Notes: a model not told the origin generated them from the sequence alone. 64,000 nucleotides of DNA from Anastrepha obliqua (GCF_027943255.1 NC_072893.1:36478001-36542000); one strand, 5' to 3'. Counted from the stretch's first letter, positions 11,820 to 24,002 are shown. Numbers and translations are program-made.

Positions 11820-12198
11820 AAGGGTGGTTAAATTTCAAGGGCCGATGTTGAATGTGAACCACACCTAAACGTCAACGACACCGTTGGACTTCTTTCTTTG
11901 GGATTATTTGAAAGAAAGGGTGTACGTCGATAAGCCAGCAACAATTTAAGAGCTAAAGGATGAGATAATTCGGCACATTAACGGCATAAAACCTCAATTA
12001 TGCCATGCCGTCATCGAAAATTTGGATGATCGGATGGAGGTGTGCCGCCGAGGCCGCGGCGGCCATTTGGCCGATATTTTGTTCCATACGTAATTGAGCT
12101 GTACCAATATTATCATAATAAAGAGAAATGACAATAATTTTGTAAAAAAATTGTATTTTATTCAAAATCAACACCGGCCCTTAAAACTTAACCACCTT
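11820..12198 (+). mobile_element. Internally deleted rosa/VS-like (DD41D) element, C-terminal half kept
   Basis: TIRs of about 30 bp, AAGGGTGGTTAAATTTCAAG at 11,820 and the complement ending CTTAACCACCTT at 12,198, are flanked by TA on both sides. Between them lies only the 3' part of the transposase, read on the plus strand: GLLSLGLF-like and LKERVYVDKP, then [12 protein letters not shown], ending GGHLADILFH. The N-terminal and central parts are deleted, so this 379-bp unit is nonautonomous. It complements the 24,003 copy, which keeps the other half. Confidence 0.85.
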
Positions 12199-12199
12199 T

Positions 12200-13695
12200 A
12201 TTTAATGCCCTTTGTTATAGAATGAAATAAAATTTTTATAAAAAAAATTATAAAAATTAATTTGGAAAAAATATAGCCAAATTGTACACATATGTGGTGA
12301 CATTATTATATCACTCACTGTACATATTTATCTAGCTTTTTCTTTCACTTCATATTCAGTTATGTAAACCAAATATTTAACGCATATTAGAAATTCCCGG
12401 CAAAAGCGGAAAATCAAAGAAATAATAACTAAAACAGAATCACTGCAGTGACGCTCAGAAATTATGATGATTAACTCTATGTACGCTTCCTATGAACATT
12501 TACTGATAAGCTATGCAGCATTAAATTCAGTAATCTAATTTTTATTTTGTTTTGATTTTTGTTTACAGTGAAAACATAAACGCCCATTAAATCGACTAAA
12601 TACAAATGAAGCATTGAGCAAAACAACCAGTAAAATTAATTATAAAAGAGAGGATTATAGATTAATTCTATAGCTGCTCACAACACTCAATACATTAGAG
12701 GGGTAAGTCGATGTCAATAATTTTCCAGAATTTTATTTCTCTTATCTAAATGCCATGAAATTTAAAGTGCAAAGTGTAATAAAAGACAGATGCGATTGCA
12801 GCATTCACGGCCAATGTCAATGGCAAGGATGTGCAGATTGATGCGCTCGCTCGCACGCTTGCTCATCGGCCAGTTGCATACAGTCAAGGTGAAGGTTAAT
12901 GGCGTACAGGTGGGAGTGGATGTGTACGGCAAGCAATGCAATGAGAGGAGAGTGTGAGTGATAGTGTGAATTGTTGTTGCCCCAAACTTATATGCAATTT
13001 GCAAAGGGGAAACATCGTATGAAAGCGACATGAAAACAGAAGTTTTTAGATTTGGACGCCAAAACAGATTCCAATATATTTTTGAATTTTAGAAGACATT
13101 TTTTATTTTTTGAAATACAGACAACGAATTTGTAAATTTTAATTAAAAAAACACTTACTTTCATTGTTTACATACAACAATTTTTCCAGAATAGAAATGG
13201 GTGCTGTGCGCACGCTTGAAAAACAACAACAAAAACTCACTGCATATTGCGCTCTCTTTGCTCTATGCAACGCTCCACTTATGTTCTCTTATACTTCTAG
13301 GCAAGTGCTACAAGAAGCTACAAAAAAGCTTAAATGCCTGGCGAGCTTTTTACAACCAGCTTTGTATTATTATTTATATTAGGGCATCCCACAATTAATC
13401 AAAATGTGAAACCTGTAATTCTGATATTAAATAATTGAATCCATTTCACTATGCAACATACTTTATATAGGTATTTTGGATATTACTAGAATTTCCTTAG
13501 CCGCTGTCTATAAGCTATTAGGGCGCTGAAAACAAATTCGACTACAAAATTTTTAATAACACCGGGATTATTGGACTCAAAGTTCCAAAAAATGCTTCTG
13601 AAAAAAGGTGGTGAAAAATTAATTACCGTATCGCAAGATTTACACTTTTTGCAAATGGCGTCGTACGTCAATCATATTTGACACTTCTGAATTAT
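12200..13695. other. No gene recognised
   Basis: AT-rich sequence. A GC-richer island at 12,790-12,960 has short open frames on both strands but no recognisable product. No TIRs, tails or domains were found. Confidence 0.45.
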
Positions 13696-13696
13696 A

Positions 13697-13872
13697 TAGC
13701 TGCAGTAAACAAACAGGCAAGCAATGGAACGCGCAAAGGTACAAATAAAGATTTTGGGCTATTTAATTTATTTTTAGGAATCACTCAAAATCTTTTTATT
13801 TTATTTTATTTAGTAAAAAAGTTATTCAAAAACAAATATTGGACAATTAATTTTGTGTCACCTTGCGCCAGA
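13697..13872 (+). repeat. GGTGGCGC-end repeat, copy 2
   Basis: It shares its left part (AGCTGCAGTAAACAAACAGG) and right part (TTTAGTAAAAAAGTTATTCA, then TTTTGTGTCACCTTG) with the 11,218 copy. The terminal GGTGGCGC is mutated to GTGTCACC here. A noncoding short element, older than the 40.3-kb member. Confidence 0.45.
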
Positions 13873-14104
13873 TAGATAACAATCTTGTGGCAACTCAAAC
13901 CACCCCGAGCTTTCTTCGTATTTTCTAAAAATATACAATAAAAGCAATAAGCAATAAAACGCTCGATGGGCTTGCAAAGGTTAGCTCGACTTTTTCTCTT
14001 CCTGTTAAAATGTTCATGTCTGTTAGCCGCATACACAGTCAAATTTCAAGCAAAATATTTTCGCGGAACATTTAACCCATTAGCTTCCACTAAAAGGTGG
14101 TGTA

Positions 14105-14280
14105 TATCGAGTAAGAAAAAGCTCCTCATAAAAACCCATTTGCAATGCGGAATGGAAAATGGCATAAAACTGAGATGCTTCTTTTTTTAGGCAACATCAA
14201 ACGCAAACTACACATTGGAGAAAGAGCTCAGCCAAACAACCAAAAAGGGTGTACGCGGCTAAACTTATACATATAAAAAA
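14105..14280 (+). repeat. Diverged SINE body
   Basis: GAAAAAGCTCCTCATAAAAA, GAAAGAGCTCAGCCAAACAA and AAAAAGGGTGTACGCGGC occur in the order seen in the SINE bodies elsewhere in the window. The middle is replaced or diverged and the tRNA-like head is missing. An older or different subfamily copy on the plus strand. Confidence 0.55.
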
Positions 14281-14299
14281 AAAACTTTGAACTGAGTTG

Positions 14300-14650
14300 A
14301 AAATTGGGCAGTCCCTCATCACGCCCGTGCGAATATATGGCATTGAATCATGGATGATGGCAATATTCGATGAGACGAATCTTAGAGTAAAAAAAAATTA
14401 TGCGGAAGATTTATGGATAGTTGGGTATTGCCCACAGCAAAAATCGCTGACGTTGGAACAAATGGCTTTATGATCTTTACAGGGTCACAAGCATAGCGCT
14501 GGGAACAAACTTTCAGCAACTCTGTTGCTTACATCATATAGTTCGAAGTAAATAGTAGAGATAGAGGAAGATCCCATTTGCATTGGATAAAAATTACACT
14601 TACACTTATAATAGGATATCAAGAAGATGGCGACCAAGAGTGCATTTAGG
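14300..14650 (+). mobile_element. Old RTE-type LINE remnant (possible)
   Basis: A plus-strand reading of RIYGIESWMMAIFDETNLRV resembles the block before the C-terminal RRLRWLGH region of RTE-type ORF2. It is heavily decayed; boundaries are uncertain and no tail is seen. Confidence 0.35.
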
Positions 14651-14689
14651 TTAAACGTATGGTCATGCCAGTCTATTATTGCGACAAAC

Positions 14690-15910
14690 TCAGTACACTT
14701 CGGAGTGGACTGATTACATCGTCCGGCGGTATGCTACACCTCTAACCTGGTGAAACTGGTAGAAAGAACAGCCTTACCACCTCGAGTGTAAGCCATAAAA
14801 AAAAAATAAATAATTGGCGCGTACACTTCTGTTAGGTTTTTGGCCGAGCTCCTCCTCCTATTTGTGGTGTGCGTCTTGATGTTGTTCCACAAATGGAGGG
14901 ACCTACAGTTTCAAGCCGATTCCGAACGGCAGATATTTTTATGAGGAGCTTTTTCATGGCAGAAATACACTCGGAGGTTTGCCATTGCCTGCCGAGGGGC
15001 GACCGCTATTAGAAAAATGTTTTTATTAATTTTGCTTTCACCGAGATTCGAACTAACGACCTCTCTGTGAATTCCGAATGGTAATCACGCACCAACCCAT
15101 TCGGCTACGGCGGCCGCGTAAGCCATAAGGTTACCTTAATCTGGATTCCGTTACAACGGAACATTGAAGGAAACGAAAAAGCGGACGAACTGGCAGGAAG
15201 CGGATTTGCCATGAATAACATTCTTGCAGAATCGGTATTCATACCACTGGGTGGATTCAAGAATACAATTTCCTCGAAATACCTCCGGAGCGCGGCTTGT
15301 AGATGGAGAGACCGGGCGATGTGCAAAATGAGCAGGACGTTATGGCTCCGGCTACAACCTCAAACAAACCTCAACGTTGATAAACATGAAACGACGGGAT
15401 GCTGGAGACTCACAGCAGTCATAACTGGGTTCTGATGTATAGGAGAGCAGACAGCCGAAATGGGCATCCCTTACAAAACATACTGCCTAAGTTGTAATCA
15501 ATCGGAGAAAAAGGAAACGGTTTTCCATTTCCTCTGTGAATGCTCTGCCTTATGGAAGAAGAGAATGTCAACCCTGGGCAAACCGCTATTCAAGAGTCTC
15601 GAACAATCATCTGGCTTAGACGTCAACAACCTAATAAGCTTCTTAAAACCGACAGTCTGGATATAGTCATGCCTCAAATAACCGTTAAACAAGTTTGTAA
15701 AGAGAATGGTGCGGAGGCGTTAGTTGGATACCGAATGAATCATTACTTTAAGCAACCAACCAACTCCTTATAGGCGCCTAGGTATTAGCACCAAGAGTGA
15801 GAAACGTCATTTGTTAAACCCGGCACATAAATACTTGGTATTACTATGGATCAATTTCTGTTCAATGTGCGATCTACAGGATCAGTCAAGCTCTACCTAA
15901 CCTAACCTAA
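14690..15910 (+). mobile_element. Non-LTR retrotransposon ORF2 end, split by a SINE
   Basis: Outside the SINE at 14,799-15,117 the plus strand encodes the end of an RNase H domain (VTLIWIPLQRNIEGNEKADE, 15,130-15,190), a spacer and a C-terminal zinc-knuckle-like block (CLSCNQSEKKETVFHFLCEC, 15,480-15,545). It closes with a conserved tail near 15,665. Stops interrupt the frame. The 3' UTR runs to a CCTAA repeat near 15,890-15,910, which may be the LINE tail. Confidence 0.78.
14799..15117 (-). mobile_element. tRNA-derived SINE, full copy with target duplication
   Basis: On the minus strand a tRNA-like head (complement of CCCATTCGGCTACGGCGGCC, with box A; box B at CGAGATTCGAAC, 15,040-15,050) leads into the common body and a TTATTTATTTT tail. 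It is flanked by an exact 11-bp duplication GTAAGCCATAA at 14,788-14,798 and 15,118-15,128 and interrupts the LINE ORF. This is the cleanest copy for defining the ends of the family. Confidence 0.85.
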
Positions 15911-15914
15911 ACCC

Positions 15915-17045
15915 GTCTAATGTCGCTTAAGTGGATGCTCTCCTTTTCAGGTAGAAGCAGATGTTGTGAATTGGGTATAAAAAATTTCGTACCACCCAAA
16001 TTTAGATTTTTTATTTGTTTTCTGTGTTTCGAATACCAACATCATTGCTGCGCATTCATTTTGTCCTTGCATAGATAAGTAATATACAAATTTTTCCAAC
16101 AACAATATCGCGTTTCATGGCTGTCATATTAACATAAAAGCCATCATTGCTGTTAACATATTAATTTTGAACAATTTCACACATTTTCACTTGCCTTTCC
16201 CCCGATGGCTTTGTAGCTGCAAACCATTAGTTGGCCGCCTTCGCCGGCATGTATTGTAGTCGTACATTTTTTCTCATTTCTATTTCCATGGAAAGTAATT
16301 TCACAGAAGAAAAACTGGTTGAGTTGGTAGCGTGCAACGCGAACGAGTTTTCCAAACGCTAAACGTTTACTCGTATCAACAACAAATGCTCATCAGCCAC
16401 TGGTTGCCTAGCAAATGCACGCATTTATTAACAGTTATGTACTAACATATGTTTGACGACAGCCGATCTGTCATTTTGGGCCGCCTCTTACAATTGCGGC
16501 TACTCCTCTATGGCACAAAGTATTTAATATTTATATTCCTCAAGCAAATGCCACTTAACCACTTCTGAGGCGATGCACAACTTTTCAGTTGTTTGTGTTT
16601 GTTGTTTTGTTTTTTTTTTGTCTTTTTGTTGTTGGTGTGGTGTAGATTTCTTGTGATTCAGAGCAGAATTTAACCCAGTGACCTAGAGTTTGCGCTTACC
16701 AGTTAACTGTGCAGCTAATTATTGTTGGTACTTGTTCTGTGTGCCGATCTTCGAGATCTGCTTGTAGAAGATGTTAATGGACTCATTTGTCATTGGTCAA
16801 AGTGTTGTTGCAAAATGCTTACCAGTATTAATGGCTTTAAAAAATGAACAACAACAAAAGTACAATTGAAAAAGTGCTCGTTTCGAGTTTAGCCAATTCT
16901 GGTTTATTCATAAAATTGTACTTTGCTCATTTAAGCTCGTCTTATAAAAATTCCCTCAAAGTATGTAATTAAATTTTTTTTCAGTTTGCATTTATATGGC
17001 TCATTGTTTGTTTTTAATTTTACATATATATAAGTACATAAAAAT
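15915..17045. other. No gene recognised
   Basis: Mixed-composition intergenic DNA without transposon matches that I can see. Simple T/GTT-rich runs lie near 16,590-16,650. Open frames are short. Confidence 0.45.
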
Positions 17046-17522
17046 ATACAAGGTGGCGCAAAAAGTATCATCTTACTTACTTTTGCTGTAATTCCAGTCG
17101 ACCAGACTGAATGATAGATGGCTTCAGACTGAGGCAGAAATGTCGGTCGACCAAATAAATAAAGCCACATAAAATTATATGGTTTTATACTTCTCAAATC
17201 AGTCATTTCCGCCAAGTCATCACTGCACCCTCAAGCAAGCTCTGGATCAAGTTAAAAAAAACAGATTTTAAGTATATTTTTTGAAAAAAAAAATTTTAAA
17301 AATGATAATACGAACTGAAGACATTTAAGGGGTTACATACGTCCAGAATTTTCAAAAAGTCGACTTTTTTTACAGATTATTATTCTTTATAGTTATAGGC
17401 GTATTTCTGTGGAAGTCGATTGTAAAAATTCCCCATAGATACAAAGTTATGGTAGAAAATGTAACTGCCCGACGAGAGTTTGATGCGCACTTGAAAGTTT
17501 AAACTCGTTTTTCTCGAAACTA

Positions 17523-18692
17523 TTAGGTGCGCAACTAAGTTCTCGCTGCTTTTTTGATGAAAATACAACTTTAGTCTGAAAAAATGGTTACAGGTGAATC
17601 ATTGCAAGTATTGCTCATCGCGGGCTACTATTTTTTCCCATCTTTCTGGTAGATCTCGTATACCGTCGCGGTAAAACTGTTCATCTTTTGAGGCTATCCA
17701 CGAATCAAGCCATTTTTTGATAACTTGATATGAATGGAACTGCTGGTCAGCTAGACCATGTGCCATCGATCGAAACAGGTGCAACGGACGGCGCAATATC
17801 TGGAAAACATGGCGGGTGGGGTAGGATTTCCCATTTCAGTGCTTCTAGGTAGGTTTTAACGGGTTTGGCAACGTGAGGCCGAGCGTTGTCATGTTGTAGA
17901 ATCACTTTTTCATGACTCTCCGCGTATTGCGGCCGCTTCTTCGCTTGGTTTTAACAGTTCATAATAAATAACACCAACTTGCTCCCACCAAATACATAGC
18001 ATAACCTTCGCAGCGTGAATATTCGACCGAGGCGACGACGTATGTAGAAGCAAGACCGGGCAGTCCCCGACTTTCTTTTCTTTGGATTGCTGTAATGAAT
18101 TCATTTTTCATCACCCATTACGATGCGATGAAGAAAAGCATTCCTTTTTAACTCATAAGGAACCCAAGACCCCTGTTTCTGAATCATTCCCAAAATACGC
18201 AATCGCTTGGAAATGGATTGGCGGGTAACTCCAAATACTGAAGCAACCTCTTCTTGAGTTTGACACGTATCCTCATTGAGTAATTTCTCTGATTCGGCGT
18301 CTTCGAAGGTTTTTGGGCTTTCTTCACGCGGACGGTCGTCAACATTAAAATCACCGTCTTTGAAGCGACGGAACCAATCTCGGCAAGTTGTTTCACTTAA
18401 AGCAGCATCTCCATAAACTCTTGGCAGCTCTCGATGCGCTTCAGCCGCCGTTTTTTTCGAGTGAAAGACGAAAATCAACACTTCCCGCAAATGAGGATTA
18501 TTCGGCACAAAATCAGACATTTTCACAAAACCAAAAGTTATGATACCAAAACAAAATCACTAATGTGTCGAAGCAGTTTGTTTACCATATGTCTAAGCTT
18601 GGTTTATGATGTTTAGGTTGTGTTAGAATCGACTAGCACACACTGCTGGCGGCATCTATTGACAAACAGCGAGAACTTAGCTGCGCACTTAA
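17523..18692 (-). mobile_element. DD34D mariner copy B, both TIRs present
   Basis: The TIRs are TTAGGTGCGCAACTAAGTTC at 17,523 and the complement GAACTTAGCTGCGCACTTAA ending at 18,692, with TA on both sides. On the minus strand the transposase starts near 18,520 (MSDFVPNNPHLREVLIFVFH). HTH blocks follow (LSETTCRDWFRRFKDGDFNV; VFGVTRQSISKRL), then GDEK near 18,105 and a C-terminal tail (LPERWEKIVARDEQYLQ, 17,600). About 60 bp present in copy A are deleted near 18,148, and other indels break the frame. Ends intact, enzyme dead. Confidence 0.9.
17599..18520 (-). pseudogene. Mariner transposase of copy B, broken
   Basis: The two readable parts are 18,520-18,101 (N-terminal HTH pair through GDEK, the first catalytic Asp) and 17,796-17,599 (C-terminal tail). 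The central catalytic region holds frame changes. The layout and block order match the mauritiana-like DD34D mariners; copy C at 52.4 kb still shows the HDNAR and SPDIAPSDYHLF catalytic blocks with 34 residues between the Asps. Function when intact: TIR-specific DNA cleavage and joining at TA. Confidence 0.8.
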
Positions 18693-18699
18693 TACTTTT

Positions 18700-19545
18700 T
18701 CCGGCACGGTCTGCAGGATAACTCATACAGTTTTTAATATTTTTTATGCGTTTTTTTTTTAAATATTCGAAAGTGTTTTCTCTATAATCTGTCTAGCCGA
18801 ATTTTTGATATTTTTATTAAAAAATTTTATAAACATAATTAAATTGTGACATTTATGACGTAAAACGCATTTTTTTTTAATGCCGTAAGTTGCAAAATTT
18901 TTCGAAATTCAAAAATACGGCTCGACAGACTATAACTACAACTTTAATTTACAAGAATTTTACTTTTTACAGATCCATCAACATTTCAAGGAGAAATGAT
19001 GCAGACCGCAATCTTGCAACTTTTTTTTCATTGTACTTAGGGTCACGTGATTTTTTATGTACTAATTTTTGTAAACCAAAATTTCAATAAATTTTTTTAT
19101 AAAGTTTAAGTACTAATAAGCAATGTACACAATTTTGTTATATTTATTTCTCTTATTATCCCACCTAATAAAATCAGTTTTTCTTTTAACGCATTTTTGG
19201 CGCTGCTGGATGTATGTAACACATTAACTTTAAAAAACTGCATATCAAAATTTTAGAAATTGAATAGTTCTCAAAATTATTAAATTTTATTCAAAATTTT
19301 TTTCTAAATTTTTTTTCGTTTAAAATTAGGTTTGCGTAAAGAACCCAATTTTCAGAAAAATGTTAGGCCACGTCCAAAATATTTGAATCAGTTGGTATGG
19401 AATCGCACAACTGACGAACTATTCTGTAAAGTATTGAAATTACTTTTTTGCATTCTGTTAAAACGCAGTAAGTTTCGTAAATGACACCAATCAAATGGAA
19501 AATCAGCCAAAGTGAAAATTCTAAGCATCTTCCAACAGAGTGATG
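18700..19545. other. No gene recognised (very AT-rich)
   Basis: Poly-A/T rich sequence, perhaps the interior of the element bounded by GGTGGCGC ends. Open frames are low complexity. Confidence 0.4.
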
Positions 19546-20252
19546 CATTGTGCGCCACCTTGTATATGCAGCTCCAGCAAAGCGTAAACGTAATTTATTG
19601 CTTATGCATTGCCAAACAATAGGTGCGGCCTTAGAACGGCTAGAAATGAATAACCGACAGCTCAGACAGGCAACTGTTGCCAAATCGCTCGTGACTTTAA
19701 CATTTTCAAGATTGATGTATGCACATATATTACATACCTACCTATGTAAATCTATCAGTAATTAAGTGATTTTCCAACAGTTCTACAATAAAAATGGGAG
19801 GAATTTTAAATATTTATTATCGTTCAATGTCACGATACAAAGAATACATCGTAGGCGCCATGCCAAAAACACTACTTTTTTACTGGCGAATTTGACAACT
19901 AGGTGACATCAGTACAAGATTAAACAAGCCTTCGTGCGTGTATGTGTGCAGGACTTATTTTATCTTTCAGGGTTGTCCACTTACTTTTGCTTCTTCTTCT
20001 ATTACTTTTCGTTTGACTATTTTCTGTACTGACGTCACGACCCTTGGGAATGCGCAATCTTGAATTCTATCATTCCGGTTCACACGTTAGATAACATTAA
20101 CCCTTACATGCTTGTTGTCTAAAGGCGCTTTTCTCAACTAACCCCTAATAGTACAGCCAATTTTATCATAGTCTTTAAACACATATTCGATCTCTCAAGA
20201 GCTTGTTAATTAGTTGGGCCGAAATATGTAAAGATTCATTTTTAGTTTTTAG

Positions 20253-20450
20253 TTAAGCTTTAAGTTCAATAATTAGATCGTGAAACTGGTCAATTTGATG
20301 CAATACCTGGGGATGATATCTAAGTCTCTCACAAAGCACTCGACAATCTCTAAAATAGGCATTAAACGCCGTGCATCTCTTATAGCGGTGGCTGAGATAT
20401 TTCTCAAATGTAACATAGGTTCTTAGGCTTTGCAAACATTGAGGATCATT
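20253..20450 (-). other. Unassigned short open frame
   Basis: The minus-strand frame reads about 60 residues, including LRTYVTFEKYLSHRYKR and LRYHPQVLHQIDQFHDLIIE, with balanced amino-acid use unlike the AT-rich surroundings. It is closed by a stop at 20,253 and has an in-frame stop near 20,466; no ATG starts it. It could be a last exon or a fragment of a retroelement gag. I do not recognise the family. Confidence 0.3.
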
Positions 20451-20519
20451 GAGGGGTAAATAAACTTACGAGACTCGGCACCAAACTGCCTAACGAATGC
20501 ATAAAAAATTATGTATGTA

Positions 20520-21224
20520 CGAGGTTTGTTCAAAAAGTATCGCGAATTTTGAATTTTCGCAGGTTACGTATATTCAAATTTCGATTTTTTTCATGCCGAC
20601 GAGTTCGGCTATTTTGAATGTGCAGTTAATTGTCGACAGTTGCTTTGCTTGCACGTGTTTCGCCTCGTCTTCGATTTTTACCTATTCAAAAAGATGGACA
20701 AAGAACCTGCATCAAAACGATGTGAAAAACGATGTTAAATGCGCGGATGCATTCCCACCTTTGACCAAAGCAACGTTTATCGGTGGTACAAAATGTTCTC
20801 AGAAGGCCAAGAAGATATGAACGACGAAAAGCGGGCTGGCGTGCCCGATAACGGGCTGGCGTAACGATAACGCCCCTGCTCAGACATCGTTGCTTGTGCG
20901 CGACTTTTGGCCAAAAACAACACACTAATGATGCCACAGCCACTGTATTCTCCAGATCTGGCCCCTGTAACTTTTTCTTGTTACCGAAACTGAAGACGCC
21001 CATGAAAGGACGATGACGCTACGCTACGAGTGATCAAATAAAGACGGCATCGAAGGAAGAGCTGGACAAGATAAAAAAAAAGTGATTTTTTGAAGTGCTT
21101 CGAAGATTGGAAAAAACGTTGGCACAAGTGCATAATATCTCATGGGGGGCAAAACATATATTAATGAATAAATAAATAATTTTTGCAAAAACACAAAATT
21201 TGCGATACTTTTTGAACATATTTA
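20520..21224 (+). mobile_element. Mariner deletion derivative with TIRs
   Basis: The left end has TTTGTTCAAAAAGTATCGCG (20,525) and the right end the complement TTTGCGATACTTTTTGAACA (21,199-21,218). Inside are only scraps of transposase, such as a start-like MDKEPASKR at 20,694 and a VAPVTFFLLPKLKTPMKGR-like block near 20,962, consistent with a mariner lacking its middle. Two copies of a GGGCTGGCGT motif near 20,833-20,861 suggest local slippage. Confidence 0.6.
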
Positions 21225-21359
21225 TTCCTCAAAAACAGGCAGGCTACTTATTTTGAGGAATTCGTAAGAGTAGCGAACGAGATGGTCGAACAAGCCCACC
21301 TGTGCTAAATGCACAGAATCTTTGCTGAACCAAAAAAAGCATAGTCTAAGCACACTTTC

Positions 21360-21905
21360 TAGTAAGCAGACACGTTCATAAGAAGACACATGACTTGTGC
21401 AGAAGCAGTCTGGGTGAAGAAGAAGAAACTACGGCCACTGTGCTCCTCCATCTAGACAAAGATTCCCCACTTATCTCTTTATCACTAACCGGGCTCAATG
21501 AACTCAAATATGGTTTTATTATATTCCCATATCAATATCTGATACTTCTAAACTCTGAAAATTTGCTGCTTGGTTTATTTATATTTCGAAAACTCTTTGA
21601 CCACAGTACAATAGACGCAGAGCGCAAAAAGTTCTGGAAACTTCTCCCCACTCAATTTTCCAACTCCTCGCTGTGTTTACCGTTCATTGGCTGCTACACA
21701 ATTAAGGTCACTGGGTGGTCCTTTCTTACACAGCCTAGGGCAGTAATCCAGACTAAATCCCATCAACCTTCTACAATCCGCTCTGGATGACTGCAGGTAA
21801 TTGCCCGCTGGAGGTCTCAAAACGGTATCAAAACGATATCAAAACAGCGCTTCAGTGTTACTTGGGGAGTGCCAGACTTGTATTTCAACCACTACTTGCC
21901 TTATT
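21360..21905 (+). mobile_element. LINE 3' end, family shared with 39.1 and 49.8 kb
   Basis: The plus strand carries RRHMTCAEAVW and GEEEETTATVLLHL, remnants of the C-terminal zinc-knuckle block. Past an AT-rich interruption come GGPFLHSLGQ-like residues and a 3' UTR with CAGCGCTTCAGTGTTACTTG and GGGAGTGCCAGACTTG. The last two match, in reverse, 39,095-39,140 and 49,800-49,840. 5'-truncated, not coding. Confidence 0.6.
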
Positions 21906-22220
21906 TCTATGTCGTAATATTCTAATAAAACTATTTTTTTTTAATAATTGGTATCGCTAATTCAAATTTTCTAGGGGAACTACCATCCGAATGGTAAGTT
22001 AATGCTATAGTATTTATTTTATTTGCGGTAGACAAAGGGTTGCGTAGACATTTTTTAATGAGTTGTAAGATTTCGGCACTGTGGACGTCAGGAATCCTTC
22101 AAAGCTTTATAGAAGCTCACATTGGTTTTAGGAAAAACTTTAGGAAACTTAAAATAACCTAAGTTTAAAATTAATGAGAACAGCTCCTTATGCTTACCGA
22201 CATTATACATAGATGTAGAT

Positions 22221-22396
22221 GCTTTTCATGAGGAGCTTTTTCATGGCAGAAATACACTCGGAGGTATGCCATTGCCTGACGAGGGGCGACCGCTATTAGA
22301 AAAAACGTTTTCTTAATTTTGGTGTTTCAAAAATTCGATTATTTTATAATTCTGAATGGTAGTCACGCACCAACCCATTCGGCTACGGCGGCCGCC
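22221..22396 (-). mobile_element. SINE copy, tail side truncated
   Basis: ATGAGGAGCTTTTTCATGGC and GACGAGGGGCGACCGCTATT from the body and CCCATTCGGCTACGGCGGCC from the head are all present. The box B region is degraded (TTCGATTATTTTAT). The distal body and tail are missing, so it was probably cut at about 22,221. Confidence 0.75.
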
Positions 22397-22399
22397 GGT

Positions 22400-24000
22400 C
22401 TACGACTTACCGACATTACTGATTTTTTCTCCCAGCTTGTCATGCATTGAAAAAACGATTTATTTTTATCAAATCTTGGAGAAAAAAAATGTGTGAACGG
22501 GCACTTTACTCACTTGATTAATTTGATGAAAATAAGGTGCAGAGACCTTCACTATAAATATATACAATACATATATATTTGGTTCAAATCCTTTTAAATA
22601 ACAAATAAATTTGAGTAAATTGTTTGAGGGAGGAAGATGAGTTGTTCGTTCCAAAGGCCTTATACCTGACTTTACTGAAGAGGCGAGCGAAGCATAAAAT
22701 CAGACAGAAAAATTATACCGATTGCTTGTAGTTATTTAAACCATCTAAAAAAGTCAGTCAGTATTCCCACAAGTGAGTCAGTATCCAGTTCCACCTTCTT
22801 CTACTATATATAAGGCTTCTCTTTGGAGCGCAATCCCTACCTAACTTTGGCTTGTGAAGCCATCTCTGGGGGGTCTATAGAAGTTTTGCAGTAAGTGTTC
22901 TACCTATAAACTGAATACAAAATAAGAAAATTTTATTTATTTTTTTCTACTTTAAGAACTTTCAAAGTATGCACGCATCTTCATCTCGCTACCATTAGCA
23001 ACTACTGCCGCTACTCGTCCATCTGCTTGTGTCTTTTAAAGGCTTACAGTCATGATGAGCGTAATAGTTGAGGGTCTGCACCACCATACTGCAGATTTTT
23101 GGTCATAGTGAATCAGAAATTTTTTCCAAAAAACTCGCTTACATATTCAAACCGCAGTCTAGACTTCAGAAACTCTCAGCTCAACATGTGTTATCCATCA
23201 GTGCTTACTAACGAAAATTATTCTTTATTGCTAAACTTGAAAAGCTCTCAGACTTTATTTTTTAAGTGCGGAGCTAACGAACCCAATCGACTTTATTTTT
23301 TCAATAGAAAGACCAGCACTAGTTTTTGTAATTTTAGAGTGTTTGTCGTCTATTCATTCCATATCCAACTCCTGGAAACAAAAAAGAGTTAGTAGCGAGT
23401 CGTTTGCAATTAGAAAAATCGGGTCAGAGTTGAACCAGGAACTCATTTTACTAGTTCGGATTTATACTAAAAAGAAAGTATATCTTGCGTCCGCATATTT
23501 ACGGCAGTTGTTATTTTAGGTTATGCAGGTCATTGAAAGCAAGATGCCTCTCTCGAAGAATAGATAAATGCTACGCTCTACAAATGGTGCACCGCTTCCT
23601 TCATTTTAGAAGGATGATAAATCAAGTTAGTTGGAGAAATAATAGAATAACTCGAATATGCTGAATTGAGCGAACTTTTTAAATCAAGTTGTAGTTTTAC
23701 GCCTTTGACGCATTGGCTTGAAACTATTTTTTTCAATTTGGCATGCCTGGGTGAGTAACGAAAGCAAGTTAAGGGGAGAAACCAGTTTGAATTCCTCTCG
23801 CAATGTAGAGAGGCAGCTGCTGAAAACTTTGAGTCATAGCTCAAACAGAGCAACGAATGTAAAATTGAATGTAAACTTAATTGCTTGAACATATTTTACA
23901 TTCATTTCACTACACTTTTTTACCATCCATAGTGGAATATTTTGACAAATCCAATTGCTGAAATTTCACTTTTTCTTTAACAACGTAACCTTCATTCATA
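22400..24000. other. No gene recognised
   Basis: AT-rich intergenic sequence. The minus-strand open frame at 23,578-23,892 (104 codons) is leucine/serine-rich without a domain; I treat it as chance. No element ends were found. Confidence 0.45.
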
Positions 24001-24002
24001 TA

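Larger units (their letters stand above)
17049..19562. repeat. Pair of inverted ACAAGGTGGCGC ends enclosing 2.5 kb
   Basis: ACAAGGTGGCGCAAAAAGTA starts at 17,050 and its approximate complement ends with GCGCCACCTTGT at 19,551-19,562. The first 12 bases match exactly and similarity continues weakly for about 10 more. The same terminus is used by the element at 40,258. Between them is AT-rich noncoding DNA plus the mariner copy B, which would have landed later. It may be one large nonautonomous element or two separate ends. Confidence 0.4.

Noticed and set aside
23578..23892. A 104-codon minus-strand frame
   Set aside because: No domain, poor initiation context and no splice or promoter signals; treated as chance.
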